Positions 7,706 to 14,585 of a stretch of DNA of 16,538 bases are shown one piece after another; the first letter of the stretch is position 1, and each line of letters begins with the position of its first letter. The notes beneath the pieces are model-generated. The model was given only the letters and a program-made list of their open reading frames with translations, made no database searches and was not told the origin of the DNA. A program made the position numbers and the translations under genes. Origin of the DNA: Chloroflexota bacterium (GTDB taxonomy: Bacteria > Chloroflexota > UBA11872); assembly GCA_026707185.1 (NCBI GenBank), contig JAPOXI010000069.1, forward strand, positions 1 through 16,538, read 5' to 3'.

Positions 7706-8728
7706 TCAGTGGTTGTCGCGGAGGCCGCGGAGTTCGTGGCTGAGTTCGCGGGCCATGAGCACTTGCCCGGCTTCGGCTACGGGCAGGCCGTCGAACAGCG
7801 CCTGGTTGATCAGTTCCACGATCGGCATCTCCACACCCAGACGGCGCGCCAGGGCGAGGGCCCCGCGGGACGTGTCCACACCTTCGGCAACCATGACCAT
7901 GCGCGACTGAATGTCATCCAGGGATCGACCGGCGGCGAGTTCCTGGCCTACGTAGTGGTTGCGGGAGTGCGCGCTAGCGCAGGTAGCGATGAGGTCGCCC
8001 ATGCCCGCCAGTCCGGCAAACGTGAGGGCGTCAGCCCCGGCGGTGAGTCCCAGGCGCGTCATTTCGGCCAGGCCACGAGTCATCAGGGCGGCCTTGGCGT
8101 TGTCGCCGTATCGAAGGCCGTCCGCCATCCCGGCGCTAATGGCGATGACGTTCTTGATGGCGCCCGCGAGTTCGATACCGATGACATCATCGCTGACGTA
8201 GGTGCGGAATGTCGGCGCGCTCAGCCGCTGCTGCACGTTCCGTGCAACCTCCGGGATTCGCGCAGCCACGACCGCGGTGGCGGGCTCGCCGGCGGCGATC
8301 TCACGGGCCAGATTCGGTCCGGACAACACCGCCAGACGGTCCAGGACTTGGTCACCGGCCCAGCTGGTCAGAAGTTCGCTGACCCGTTGTCCCGTTTCCG
8401 GGTCGAGCCCCTTGATACCGCTGACGATCGCCGCGTGCGGTTCGACCAGTCCGCCAATGATCCGCCAGTTTTCGTGAAGCCGGCGCATGGGCACGGTCAG
8501 GAGTACGAGATCCGCACCGTGCAGCACCGCTGCGGCGTCGTGGCTGATTTCCAACGAATCCGGCAGGGTCACGCCGGGCAGGAAGCGCACGTTCTCGCGC
8601 CGTGCGGCCATGTCGTGCGCCTCGTCGGTCTCACGAACCCAGAGACCGCAGCGACCACGGGCTTCCGCGACAAGCACGGCAAGGGTGGTACCCCAGCTGC
8701 CAGAGCCGACCACGGCAACCTTATTCAC
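7706..8728 (-). CDS. gpsA: Glycerol-3-phosphate dehydrogenase [NAD(P)+]
   Basis: This 340-residue protein reduces dihydroxyacetone phosphate to sn-glycerol 3-phosphate, the backbone precursor of bacterial phospholipids. It has the dinucleotide-binding GSGSWGT (8-14), SGIKGL with K106, SGPNLAREIA (136-145), the catalytic lysine K192 in GAIKNVIA, and GDNAKAALMTRG (208-219), all in the family order. The late stretch TCASAHSRNHYVGQEL is also typical. The length is normal. The start is a GTG at 8728 with an AGGA about 8-10 bases upstream, and the first residues MNKVAVVGSGSWG need no extension. The gene is alone on its transcript start, divergent from the E1 alpha gene, and 365 bases upstream of the M20 gene. 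The small plsY or der genes often found next to gpsA are absent here. Confidence 0.95.
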   Translation of the reverse strand: MNKVAVVGSGSWGTTLAVLVAEARGRCGLWVRETDEAHDMAARRENVRFLPGVTLPDSLEISHDAAAVLHGADLVLLTVPMRRLHENWRIIGGLVEPHAAIVSGIKGLDPETGQRVSELLTSWAGDQVLDRLAVLSGPNLAREIAAGEPATAVVAARIPEVARNVQQRLSAPTFRTYVSDDVIGIELAGAIKNVIAISAGMADGLRYGDNAKAALMTRGLAEMTRLGLTAGADALTFAGLAGMGDLIATCASAHSRNHYVGQELAAGRSLDDIQSRMVMVAEGVDTSRGALALARRLGVEMPIVELINQALFDGLPVAEAGQVLMARELSHELRGLRDNH

Positions 8729-9079
8729 ACGGGTAATCCTGGGACGGGCCAGCGCCTAGTCTAGTGGCGGTCCGTGATGCACTTAGCCGCTGACCTCTCC
8801 ATCTTGCAGCAATCGGGCCCCTAATCGCTTTGCGTCTGCCGGCGTCCGAAGCCCACCTTGGTTGGGGCACTCCCGGGAAATCGCGGTGCATACACGTTCG
8901 TGAAACGAGGTCGACGAACATGGCCAATGGCTCCGATCCCCCAGCTTCGCAGACGTCGTTCCTCCTTCCGTTACCGCGTATGCAGTGGACGCCCGGATAT
9001 ACTCTGGCGCCGGTAATCTAAACCGGTTCGGCCCGGCGGCTGCGGAACCCATCCGCCCGCTCACAATCGGAGGCGCGCC
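8729..9079. promoter_or_regulatory. Divergent intergenic region between gpsA and E1 alpha
   Basis: This 351-base gap should hold promoters for both divergent transcripts. A TATACT hexamer at 8998-9003 is a plausible -10 for the dehydrogenase operon, but no matching -35 stands at 16-18 bases. A short inverted repeat, CCGGT and ACCGG around 7 bases, follows at 9010-9026 and could be an operator. GTTCGT and ACGAAC near 8895-8918 form another weak dyad. No gene is supported inside. Confidence 0.35.
9069..9073 (+). promoter_or_regulatory. Shine-Dalgarno sequence fixing the E1 alpha TTG start
   Basis: GGAGG lies six bases before the TTG at 9080. This strong site supports initiation at the rare TTG codon rather than at an internal ATG. 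Confidence 0.7.
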
Positions 9080-10108
9080 TTGGCAGAGCAACAACCTGTC
9101 TCCACCAACGGCCGCGCTGGAGGCGACGACGCTTCCAACGGCGTGCTGGAGCAACTCACTGACGACCAGCTTCGCTGGATCTACCAGATCATGCGGCGCA
9201 TCCGCCGCTTCGAAGAAACCGCCGAGGAAGCCTTCCGCGCCGCCAAAATGCGCGGCGCCCTCCACTTCTATATCGGCGAAGAAGCCACCGCCACCGGCGT
9301 CTGCGCCGCCCTGAACGACGGCGACTTCATCACCAGCACCCACCGCGGCCACGGCCACTGCATCGCCAAGGGCGCCCGCATGGACAAGATGATGGCCGAA
9401 CTCTTCGGCCGCACCACCGGCTACTGCGGCGGCAAGGGCGGCTCCATGCACATCGCCGACATCGAACTCGGCAACCTGGGCGCCAACGGCATCGTCGGCG
9501 CCGGCATCCCCATTGCCACCGGCGCGGCCCTCGGATCCAAGCTCCGCAAGGACGGCAAAGTCACCGTCGCCTTCTTCGGCGACGGCGCCGGCCCAACCGG
9601 CGCCTTCCACGAAGGTGTCAACGTCGCCGCCACGATGAACCTGCCGGCCGTCTTTGTTTGCGAAAACAATCAGTACGGCATGGCCACCCACGCCGACTTC
9701 GCCAACGCTGCCCCCATCCACAACCGCGGCGCCGCCTACGGCATCCCCAGTGCCTCCATCGACGGCAATGACCTCTTTGAGGTCTACGCCACCGCCAGGG
9801 AAGCCATCGACCGCGCCCGTCGTGGTGAAGGCCCCACCCTCATCGAGTCCCGCACCTACCGCCACAAGGGCCACACGGTGCTGGACCAGAAGAACTACCG
9901 CACCAAGGAGGAAATCGCCGAATGGGTCGCCCGTGACCCCATCGAGCGATTCGTCCGGGCCGTCAACGAATCCGAACGGCTCGACGAGGACGACTTCCAG
10001 GCGATTGACGGGCAGATCGAGCGCGAAATCGAACACGCCGTGGCGTTCGCCGAGGCCAGCCCCTGGCCCACCGTCGACGTTATCGAGCGCGACGTCTACG
10101 TGGAGTAA
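9080..10108 (+). CDS. 2-oxoacid (pyruvate/acetoin-type) dehydrogenase E1 component, alpha subunit
   Basis: This 342-residue thiamine-diphosphate enzyme subunit decarboxylates a 2-oxoacid, or cleaves acetoin, together with the beta subunit. The ThDP-Mg motif runs from GDG (167-169) to ENNQYG (195-200), with HRGHGH at 88-93 and the conserved YCGGKGGSMHIAD at 115-127. The loop that carries regulatory serines in mitochondrial PDH reads YRHKGHTVLDQKNYR (260-274), where YRxHGHSxSDP is usual: it keeps GH but has threonine and a lysine insertion-like change. Pyruvate versus acetoin specificity cannot be settled by eye. The N-terminal 25 residues are a polar extension. The TTG start is backed by a GGAGG six bases upstream. 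It heads a tight operon, with E1 beta starting five bases after its stop. Confidence 0.93.
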   Translation: MAEQQPVSTNGRAGGDDASNGVLEQLTDDQLRWIYQIMRRIRRFEETAEEAFRAAKMRGALHFYIGEEATATGVCAALNDGDFITSTHRGHGHCIAKGARMDKMMAELFGRTTGYCGGKGGSMHIADIELGNLGANGIVGAGIPIATGAALGSKLRKDGKVTVAFFGDGAGPTGAFHEGVNVAATMNLPAVFVCENNQYGMATHADFANAAPIHNRGAAYGIPSASIDGNDLFEVYATAREAIDRARRGEGPTLIESRTYRHKGHTVLDQKNYRTKEEIAEWVARDPIERFVRAVNESERLDEDDFQAIDGQIEREIEHAVAFAEASPWPTVDVIERDVYVE

Positions 10109-10113
10109 CCATC

Positions 10114-11139
10114 ATGGCCGTCACCACACCCCAAGCGCCCGCGCCCGAAACCGCCACCCGCGAAATCTTCATGAGCGAGGCCCTGCGCGAGGCCATCGAC
10201 GAGGAAATGACCCGCGACCCCACCGTGTTCGTGGTGGGCGAGGAAGTCGGGGTCTGGGGCGGCGCCTACGCCGTTACCCAGGGCCTGCTCGAAAAGTGGG
10301 GCCCCGACCGGATCGTGGACACCCCCATCGCCGAAGCCGCCATCGCCGGCCTCGGCATTGGTGCGGCGCTTACCGGCAGCCGGCCCATCGCGGAGTTCAT
10401 GTACAGCGACTTCATGGGCATCGCGATGGACCAGATCGTCAACCAGGCCGCCAAGAACCGCTATATGTTCGGCGGCAAGGCCAAGCTGCCCCTCACCTAC
10501 CGCGCGCCCTTTGGCGCCGGCACCGGCAACGCCGCCCAGCACACCCAGAGCCTGGAAGCCTGGTTCGCCCACGTGCCCGGCCTCAAGGTCATAACCGCAT
10601 CCACGCCCTACGACGCCAAGGGCCTGCTCAAGTCCGCCATCCGTGAAGACAACGTGGTCATCATGTTCGAGCACAAGGCCATCTACGCCATGCGCGGCCA
10701 CGTGCCCGAGGGCGAGTACCTGGTCCCGATCGGCGTGGCCGACGTGAAGCGCGAAGGCGACGACGTCAGCGTCATCACCTACGCGCGACAGACCCATCAC
10801 GCCCTGGAAGCCGCCGAGCAGTTGGCCGCCGAGGGCATCAGCGTCGAAGTGGTCGACATCCGCTCGCTCTACCCGCTGGACACCGACACCGTCCTCCGTT
10901 CGGTCCGCAAGACCCACCGCGCGGTGGTGCTCTACGAAGCCGTCCGCTTCGGCGGCTTCGGCGCCGAGATCGCCTCGCAGATTCAGGAGTTGGCGTTCGA
11001 CGATCTGGATGCGCCGGTACTGCGCGTCGGTGCCGCCCACGCGCCCGTCCCGTTCTCGGAGCCTCTCGAAAACGCCTCGTTCCCCGACACGGCCAAGGTC
11101 GTTGAGGCCATCCGCCAGTCGCTCCAGGGCGTCTACTAG
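10114..11139 (+). CDS. 2-oxoacid dehydrogenase E1 component, beta subunit
   Basis: This 341-residue partner of E1 alpha completes the heterotetrameric E1. It shows GEEVGVWGGAYAVTQGL (42-58), the catalytic-glutamate segment DTPIAEAAIAGLGIG (69-83, E74), QHTQSLEAWFAHVPGL (142-157) with the conserved histidine H143, and the C-terminal transketolase fold with SVEVVDIRSLYPLD. A 14-residue Pro/Thr-rich leader precedes the usual first strand REIFMSEALREAI. The ATG at 10114 has a GGAG eight bases upstream, inside the end of the E1 alpha gene, which suggests coupled translation. The E2 gene begins three bases after the stop. Confidence 0.94.
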   Translation: MAVTTPQAPAPETATREIFMSEALREAIDEEMTRDPTVFVVGEEVGVWGGAYAVTQGLLEKWGPDRIVDTPIAEAAIAGLGIGAALTGSRPIAEFMYSDFMGIAMDQIVNQAAKNRYMFGGKAKLPLTYRAPFGAGTGNAAQHTQSLEAWFAHVPGLKVITASTPYDAKGLLKSAIREDNVVIMFEHKAIYAMRGHVPEGEYLVPIGVADVKREGDDVSVITYARQTHHALEAAEQLAAEGISVEVVDIRSLYPLDTDTVLRSVRKTHRAVVLYEAVRFGGFGAEIASQIQELAFDDLDAPVLRVGAAHAPVPFSEPLENASFPDTAKVVEAIRQSLQGVY

Positions 11140-11142
11140 ACC

Positions 11143-12471
11143 GTGGCTACCGCCGTACGCATGCCCCTGATGGGCATGACAATGGAGGAAGGCGCCGTCA
11201 CCGAGTGGCTGGTCGAGGAAGGCGCCGAGGTCGAGAAGGGCCAGGAGATCCTGGAGTTCGAGACCGACAAGATCAACGCTCGCGTGGAAGCGCCGGCCGC
11301 CGGCATCCTGGGCGGCATCGCCGCAGGGCCCGGCGATCTGGTAAAGGTTCAGGGCCTCCTGGCCTGGATCCTGGAACCCGGCGAAACCCCGCCGGCCGAG
11401 GATCCGAACCCGCCGGCCGCCGCCGCTGCTTCCTCGGCGCCTCCTGCCGCGCCGCCGCCACCCGCTCCCGCGCCTGTGGCCCCGGCCCCCGCGCCTCCGC
11501 CCGCGCCGGTTGCACCAGCACCCGCACCCGTGGCAGCCCAGCCTGTCGCCGTAGCACCGGTTGCCGCGGTGCCATCCGCTGACGGTCGCGTCAAGGCCTC
11601 GCCGCTGGCCAAGCGCGTGGCCCGCGAACTCGGCGTTGATCTGGCCCGCCTGATCGGCTCCGGCCCCGGCGGCCGCATCATCGAAAGAGACGTCACCGCC
11701 GCGGCCGCCGCTCCCGCTGCCGCGCCCATGCCGGTTGCTGCGGCTCCGCCGCTGGCTCCGGCGCCCGCCGTACCCGATGTTGCCGCTGGCCAAGTCATCC
11801 CGTTGGAAGGCGTACGTCGCGTCATCGCCGAGCGCATGCAGCAGAGCCTGCAGGGCAGCGCCCAGGTCACCCTGGTCGCCGAGGCCGACGCCCGTCGCTT
11901 CCACGAACTCCGGACCGAACTCGCCAGCCGGCACGAGTCGGCGCTTGGCTTCCGCATCAGCTACAACGACCTGCTCATCCGCATCTGCGCCCACGCCCTG
12001 CGCGAACACCCGCGCGCCAATTCCAGTCTTGAAGGCGATGCGATTCGCCTCCACGACGTCGTCAACGTCGGCCTGGCCATCGAGGCCGGCGGCGACCTGG
12101 TGGTCGCCAACGTCAAGCACGCCGACCGTAAGTCTCTGGTGGAAATCGCCTCCGACTTGCGCGGCGTCGTCGACCGTGCCCGCGCCAACAGCCTGGACCT
12201 GGACGACATCACCGGCGGTACCTTCACCATCTCCAACCTGGGCGTCTACGGCATTGATGCCTTCACCCCGGTGCTCAACCCGCCCGAGTCGGCGATCCTC
12301 GGCGTCGGCGCGTTGCGCGAGAAGGCCGTGGCCCGCGATGGCGAAGTCGTCGCCGAACTCTCCATGACCCTCAGCCTCACCTTCGACCACCGCATCATCG
12401 ACGGCGCCCCCGCCGCCCGCTTCCTCGCCCGCATCCGAGAACTCATCGAACAGCCCTACCTGCTCCTCTAA
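11143..12471 (+). CDS. Dihydrolipoamide acyltransferase (E2) of the 2-oxoacid dehydrogenase complex
   Basis: This 442-residue protein is the core of the complex and transfers the acyl group from E1 to CoA. One lipoyl domain (1-80) carries the lipoylation lysine K43 in ETDKINA. An unusually pure Ala/Pro linker (about 83-146) follows, then a peripheral subunit-binding domain (150-184, VKASPLAKRVARELGVDL and GSGPGGRIIERDV). A second Ala/Pro linker spans about 185-215, and the catalytic domain runs to the end with DHRIIDG (H416, D420) as active site. The ETDKxxxxVEAP lipoyl context and single lipoyl domain fit PDH, acetoin or branched-chain E2 alike. The GTG start at 11143 lies three bases after the E1 beta stop. 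Its Shine-Dalgarno sequence is weak, so expression probably depends on upstream translation. Confidence 0.95.
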   Translation: MATAVRMPLMGMTMEEGAVTEWLVEEGAEVEKGQEILEFETDKINARVEAPAAGILGGIAAGPGDLVKVQGLLAWILEPGETPPAEDPNPPAAAAASSAPPAAPPPPAPAPVAPAPAPPPAPVAPAPAPVAAQPVAVAPVAAVPSADGRVKASPLAKRVARELGVDLARLIGSGPGGRIIERDVTAAAAAPAAAPMPVAAAPPLAPAPAVPDVAAGQVIPLEGVRRVIAERMQQSLQGSAQVTLVAEADARRFHELRTELASRHESALGFRISYNDLLIRICAHALREHPRANSSLEGDAIRLHDVVNVGLAIEAGGDLVVANVKHADRKSLVEIASDLRGVVDRARANSLDLDDITGGTFTISNLGVYGIDAFTPVLNPPESAILGVGALREKAVARDGEVVAELSMTLSLTFDHRIIDGAPAARFLARIRELIEQPYLLL

Positions 12472-12483
12472 CACGCGTCCGTC

Positions 12484-12497
12484 GCCAGACACCTGGC
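12484..12497 (+). other. Short hairpin between E2 and the amidohydrolase
   Basis: GCCAG and CTGGC pair around a 4-base loop 13 bases after the E2 stop, within the 64-base gap before the next gene. It is too small to be a strong terminator, so readthrough into the amidohydrolase is likely. Confidence 0.2.
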
Positions 12498-12535
12498 TGG
12501 CATGATGCGGTGTGTTTATCTGCATGGGATGCGCC

Positions 12536-13360
12536 ATGGACCTGGTCGAATCGCACGTACACATCTGGACCATCCGCGACCCCCGGTTTGGCCGACATCC
12601 GGAGTCCGACTTCGCGCCGGACATGGAGGCGGCGCCGGCGGATCTATTCCGGGCTCAGGACGAGATTGGCGGCGTGGCGTGGACGGTGCTTATCCAGCCG
12701 CGCTACTACCTGTGGGACAACTCGTACCTCATCCAGGCGGCGGAGACGTATCCGGACCGGCTGGTGGTCGCGGGTCGCGTCGATCCGCTATTGCCTGATG
12801 CGCCCGACGCCCTACGCGCGCTGATGCAACATCCTGGCCTGCGCGGAATCCGTCTGGCCCCCAACACCGTTCCGGACATTCGCTGGCTGGATGACCCTTC
12901 CCAGGATGCGCTGTGGGAAACGGCGGCCGACACGAACGCCACTATCGGGCTTCTGATCAACTGGCGACAGCTTCCTCAGGCCAACGCGATGGCCGCCCGG
13001 CATCCCGACGTGACCGTGGTCATCGACCACCTCGGCTCGCCCGACTACCGCGACCCCGAGTCGCTGACGAACCTCTTGGCCCTGTCGGAGCGACCCAATG
13101 TGTTTGTCAAGGTGTCGGGCTATCCAAACGGAACCCGTGCCGCCTATCCCTACCGCGAGGCCCACTCGCTGATCGAGCGCGTCTACCGCGCCTACGGTCC
13201 CCGGCGCCTGATGTGGGGCACCGACTGGCCGGTGTGCCTGACCGGAGCGACCTACAAGGAGGCCTTCGACTCGGCTTGGAACCTTCCATTCCTCAACGAC
13301 GTCGACCGGGAATGGATATTTGCTCACACCGCCAAGCGTGCGTGGAATATCGAGCCGTAG
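12536..13360 (+). CDS. TIM-barrel amidohydrolase (Amidohydro_2, L-fuconolactonase-like, COG3618)
   Basis: This 274-residue protein matches the Amidohydro_2 group that includes L-fuconolactonase, L-rhamnonolactonase and 2-pyrone-4,6-dicarboxylate lactonase. Visible features are HVH at H7/H9 right at the N-terminus, LRGIRLAPN at about 102-110, IDHLGSPD with H165, and MWGTDWP with D230, all in family order. It most likely hydrolyses a sugar lactone or a related ester, using a divalent metal; the specific substrate is not readable. There is no signal peptide. I chose the ATG at 12536 because the family begins a few residues before HxH; a GTG at 12512 and an ATG at 12524 are in frame upstream. It follows the E2 gene by 64 bases on the same strand and may be the last gene of that operon. 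Confidence 0.88.
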   Translation: MDLVESHVHIWTIRDPRFGRHPESDFAPDMEAAPADLFRAQDEIGGVAWTVLIQPRYYLWDNSYLIQAAETYPDRLVVAGRVDPLLPDAPDALRALMQHPGLRGIRLAPNTVPDIRWLDDPSQDALWETAADTNATIGLLINWRQLPQANAMAARHPDVTVVIDHLGSPDYRDPESLTNLLALSERPNVFVKVSGYPNGTRAAYPYREAHSLIERVYRAYGPRRLMWGTDWPVCLTGATYKEAFDSAWNLPFLNDVDREWIFAHTAKRAWNIEP

Positions 13361-13386
13361 CCGCAGTTCTGCCGGTTAAATGAGTT

Positions 13387-13421
13387 CCGGGTGCAAAGCC
13401 GGGCGGAGGCCTTGCACCCGG
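13387..13421 (+). terminator. Hairpin after the amidohydrolase, probable transcript end
   Basis: CCGGGTGCAA and TTGCACCCGG form a perfect 10-base stem around a 15-base loop, beginning 27 bases after the amidohydrolase stop codon. No T-tract follows, so it may act as an RNA 3' end stabiliser or a factor-assisted terminator. Confidence 0.5.
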
Positions 13422-13652
13422 ATGAGGTGCACGAAGCGACCCTACGCAGCCCGGGGACGCAACTCCCAGTCTGGGCAGCTGCCTACCGCCGAGAAGTCAA
13501 CAGCGCTTGCAGCTGTGGAGTGAGTGACACGAAGGACGCAATCGGCCAAAAACCCGCGCGCACAGACTTTGCTGGGCGTGTGCGTGTTCGCGTCCGCAAC
13601 GAGCTTCGCGAACCTCAACATGCCTTCGAACGCCGGAGGCTGCTCGAAGACA

Positions 13653-13680
13653 AGTGTGAGCCTGCTTTCCGGCTCACACT
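13653..13680. repeat. Perfect 10-base inverted repeat (hairpin)
   Basis: AGTGTGAGCC and GGCTCACACT flank the 8-base loop TGCTTTCC. GAAG and CTTC outside the stem could extend it past a 3-base bulge. It lies in the gene-poor region, about 290 bases from the amidohydrolase stop, so it is not an obvious terminator for either neighbour. Confidence 0.6.
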
Positions 13681-13713
13681 CTTCCGCCCAGGAGTCACGG
13701 ACCGTGGCGTTAT

Positions 13714-13736
13714 GTTTCAGCTCGCCCAGCTGAAAC
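13714..13736. repeat. Perfect 9-base inverted repeat (hairpin)
   Basis: GTTTCAGCT and AGCTGAAAC flank the 5-base loop CGCCC, 33 bases after the previous hairpin. The pair of strong hairpins so close together suggests a structured RNA or a paired binding site. Confidence 0.6.
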
Positions 13737-13993
13737 GCTGAATCCGCCACGTCAATGTCACGGCCCGTCACCGGAAGAACACCTTTGATCTCCGCGCGTG
13801 GTGCGCTTAGAGGTCCGTTGCGTTCGCCCGAGGCGCAGCGGCTGTTACTTCGGCATCAAGCTACGCCCCTTTGAATAGGGCAACCGTTGCAATGCTTACA
13901 GACGCGGCGGGCCCCATGCTCTAGGGGAGTGAGCGGAATTGCATTTCGCGCTCCCAAGCGTGACGGGACCTTGGATCACAGGCCGTTAAGCGG

Positions 13994-14027
13994 AGCGCCC
14001 GGCCGGAGAAAACTCCGGCCGGGCGCT
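13994..14027 (-). terminator. Strong hairpin downstream of the solute-binding protein gene
   Basis: AGCGCCCGGCCGGAG and CTCCGGCCGGGCGCT form a perfect 15-base GC stem closed by an AAAA loop. It lies 40 bases past the solute-binding protein stop on the minus strand. There is little T-tract in that direction. A shorter version with the same core (CCGGAG-N4-CTCCGG) follows the second copy of the gene. Confidence 0.7.
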
Positions 14028-14036
14028 GCCGACTCC

Positions 14037-14067
14037 GCGACGCTTACGCGTCGCCACGTTTACGTGG
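14037..14067 (-). repeat. Two abutting small hairpins immediately after the solute-binding protein stop
   Basis: GCGACGC and GCGTCGC pair around TTAC at 14037-14054. CCACG and CGTGG pair around TTTA at 14054-14067, directly abutting the stop codon. With the 15-base stem beyond them they form a three-hairpin 3' untranslated region. Confidence 0.5.
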
Positions 14068-14585
14068 CTATGGGTAAACCGGCGAGCTGACGAACGGCGC
14101 CGGGCCGTCGTACGAGGCCAGGTGCCGAACGCCCCAGTCCTGGCAGGCTTGCAAGGACTCTTCGGGGGTCTGTTCGCCAACCCAACCCTTTTCGCCAAGA
14201 GCCCGGTGCTGCAGCCACCACTCCCGCCACGTGTTGAACGGGTAGAGGCTGCGGTTGTCCGGTCGGTCGGCGTAGACCTTGAGCCACTTCATTCCCTCCG
14301 GCGGCGGAGCCACGGAGGTCGGAGCGCCAATGGAGGCTCTATGGACCGGCATGTGGCCACGGTCGATACCGACGCGGCTCTGGTAGGTCTCGCCTCCCAG
14401 GAACACCGCCAACGCCGTCGACTGCTCGATCGAGCCGTCGCGCGCGGCGCTGTTGGTCACCAGGTTCGGCTGGTCGTTGGTGCTGTGGCCCGGCGGACCG
14501 CCGCTGGCGGCGATCACTTCCGGCAATAGCGTCCAGGTGAAGCGGTCCTTGATCCGCGGAACCGCGAATCCGGTGGAGTACACCC
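14068..14585. repeat. Segment of the tandem duplication matching 16021-16538
   Basis: This stretch aligns base for base in length (518 bases, no gaps at the protein level) with 16021-16538. The repeat certainly extends beyond the right edge. The upstream linker and signal of the second copy cannot be seen. Confidence 0.85.

Larger units (their letters stand above)
13361..14067. other. Hairpin-rich region without a convincing gene
   Basis: About 700 bases lie between the convergent amidohydrolase and solute-binding protein genes. Overlapping open frames on both strands (for example 13442-13771 minus, 109 codons) have no motifs I recognise. The stretch contains six dyads listed separately and a GCAAC-C-GTTGC palindrome at 13880-13890. 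No tRNA, transposase end or CRISPR pattern was found. Confidence 0.5.

Noticed and set aside
8783..10036. A 417-codon open frame on the minus strand
   Set aside because: It is antisense to E1 alpha, with low-complexity Gly/Ala/Val/Asp content and no motifs.
10096..12624. An 842-codon open frame on the minus strand
   Set aside because: It lies wholly opposite E1 beta and E2, whose motifs are unmistakable. GC-rich third positions and the Ala/Pro linkers remove stop codons on the other strand, and its translation is a Gly/Val/Asp-rich string without any domain.
13442..13771. A possible 109-residue protein on the minus strand in the gene-poor region
   Set aside because: It has no known motif, no good Shine-Dalgarno sequence that I can see, a competing plus-strand frame of similar length, and two perfect hairpins inside it.
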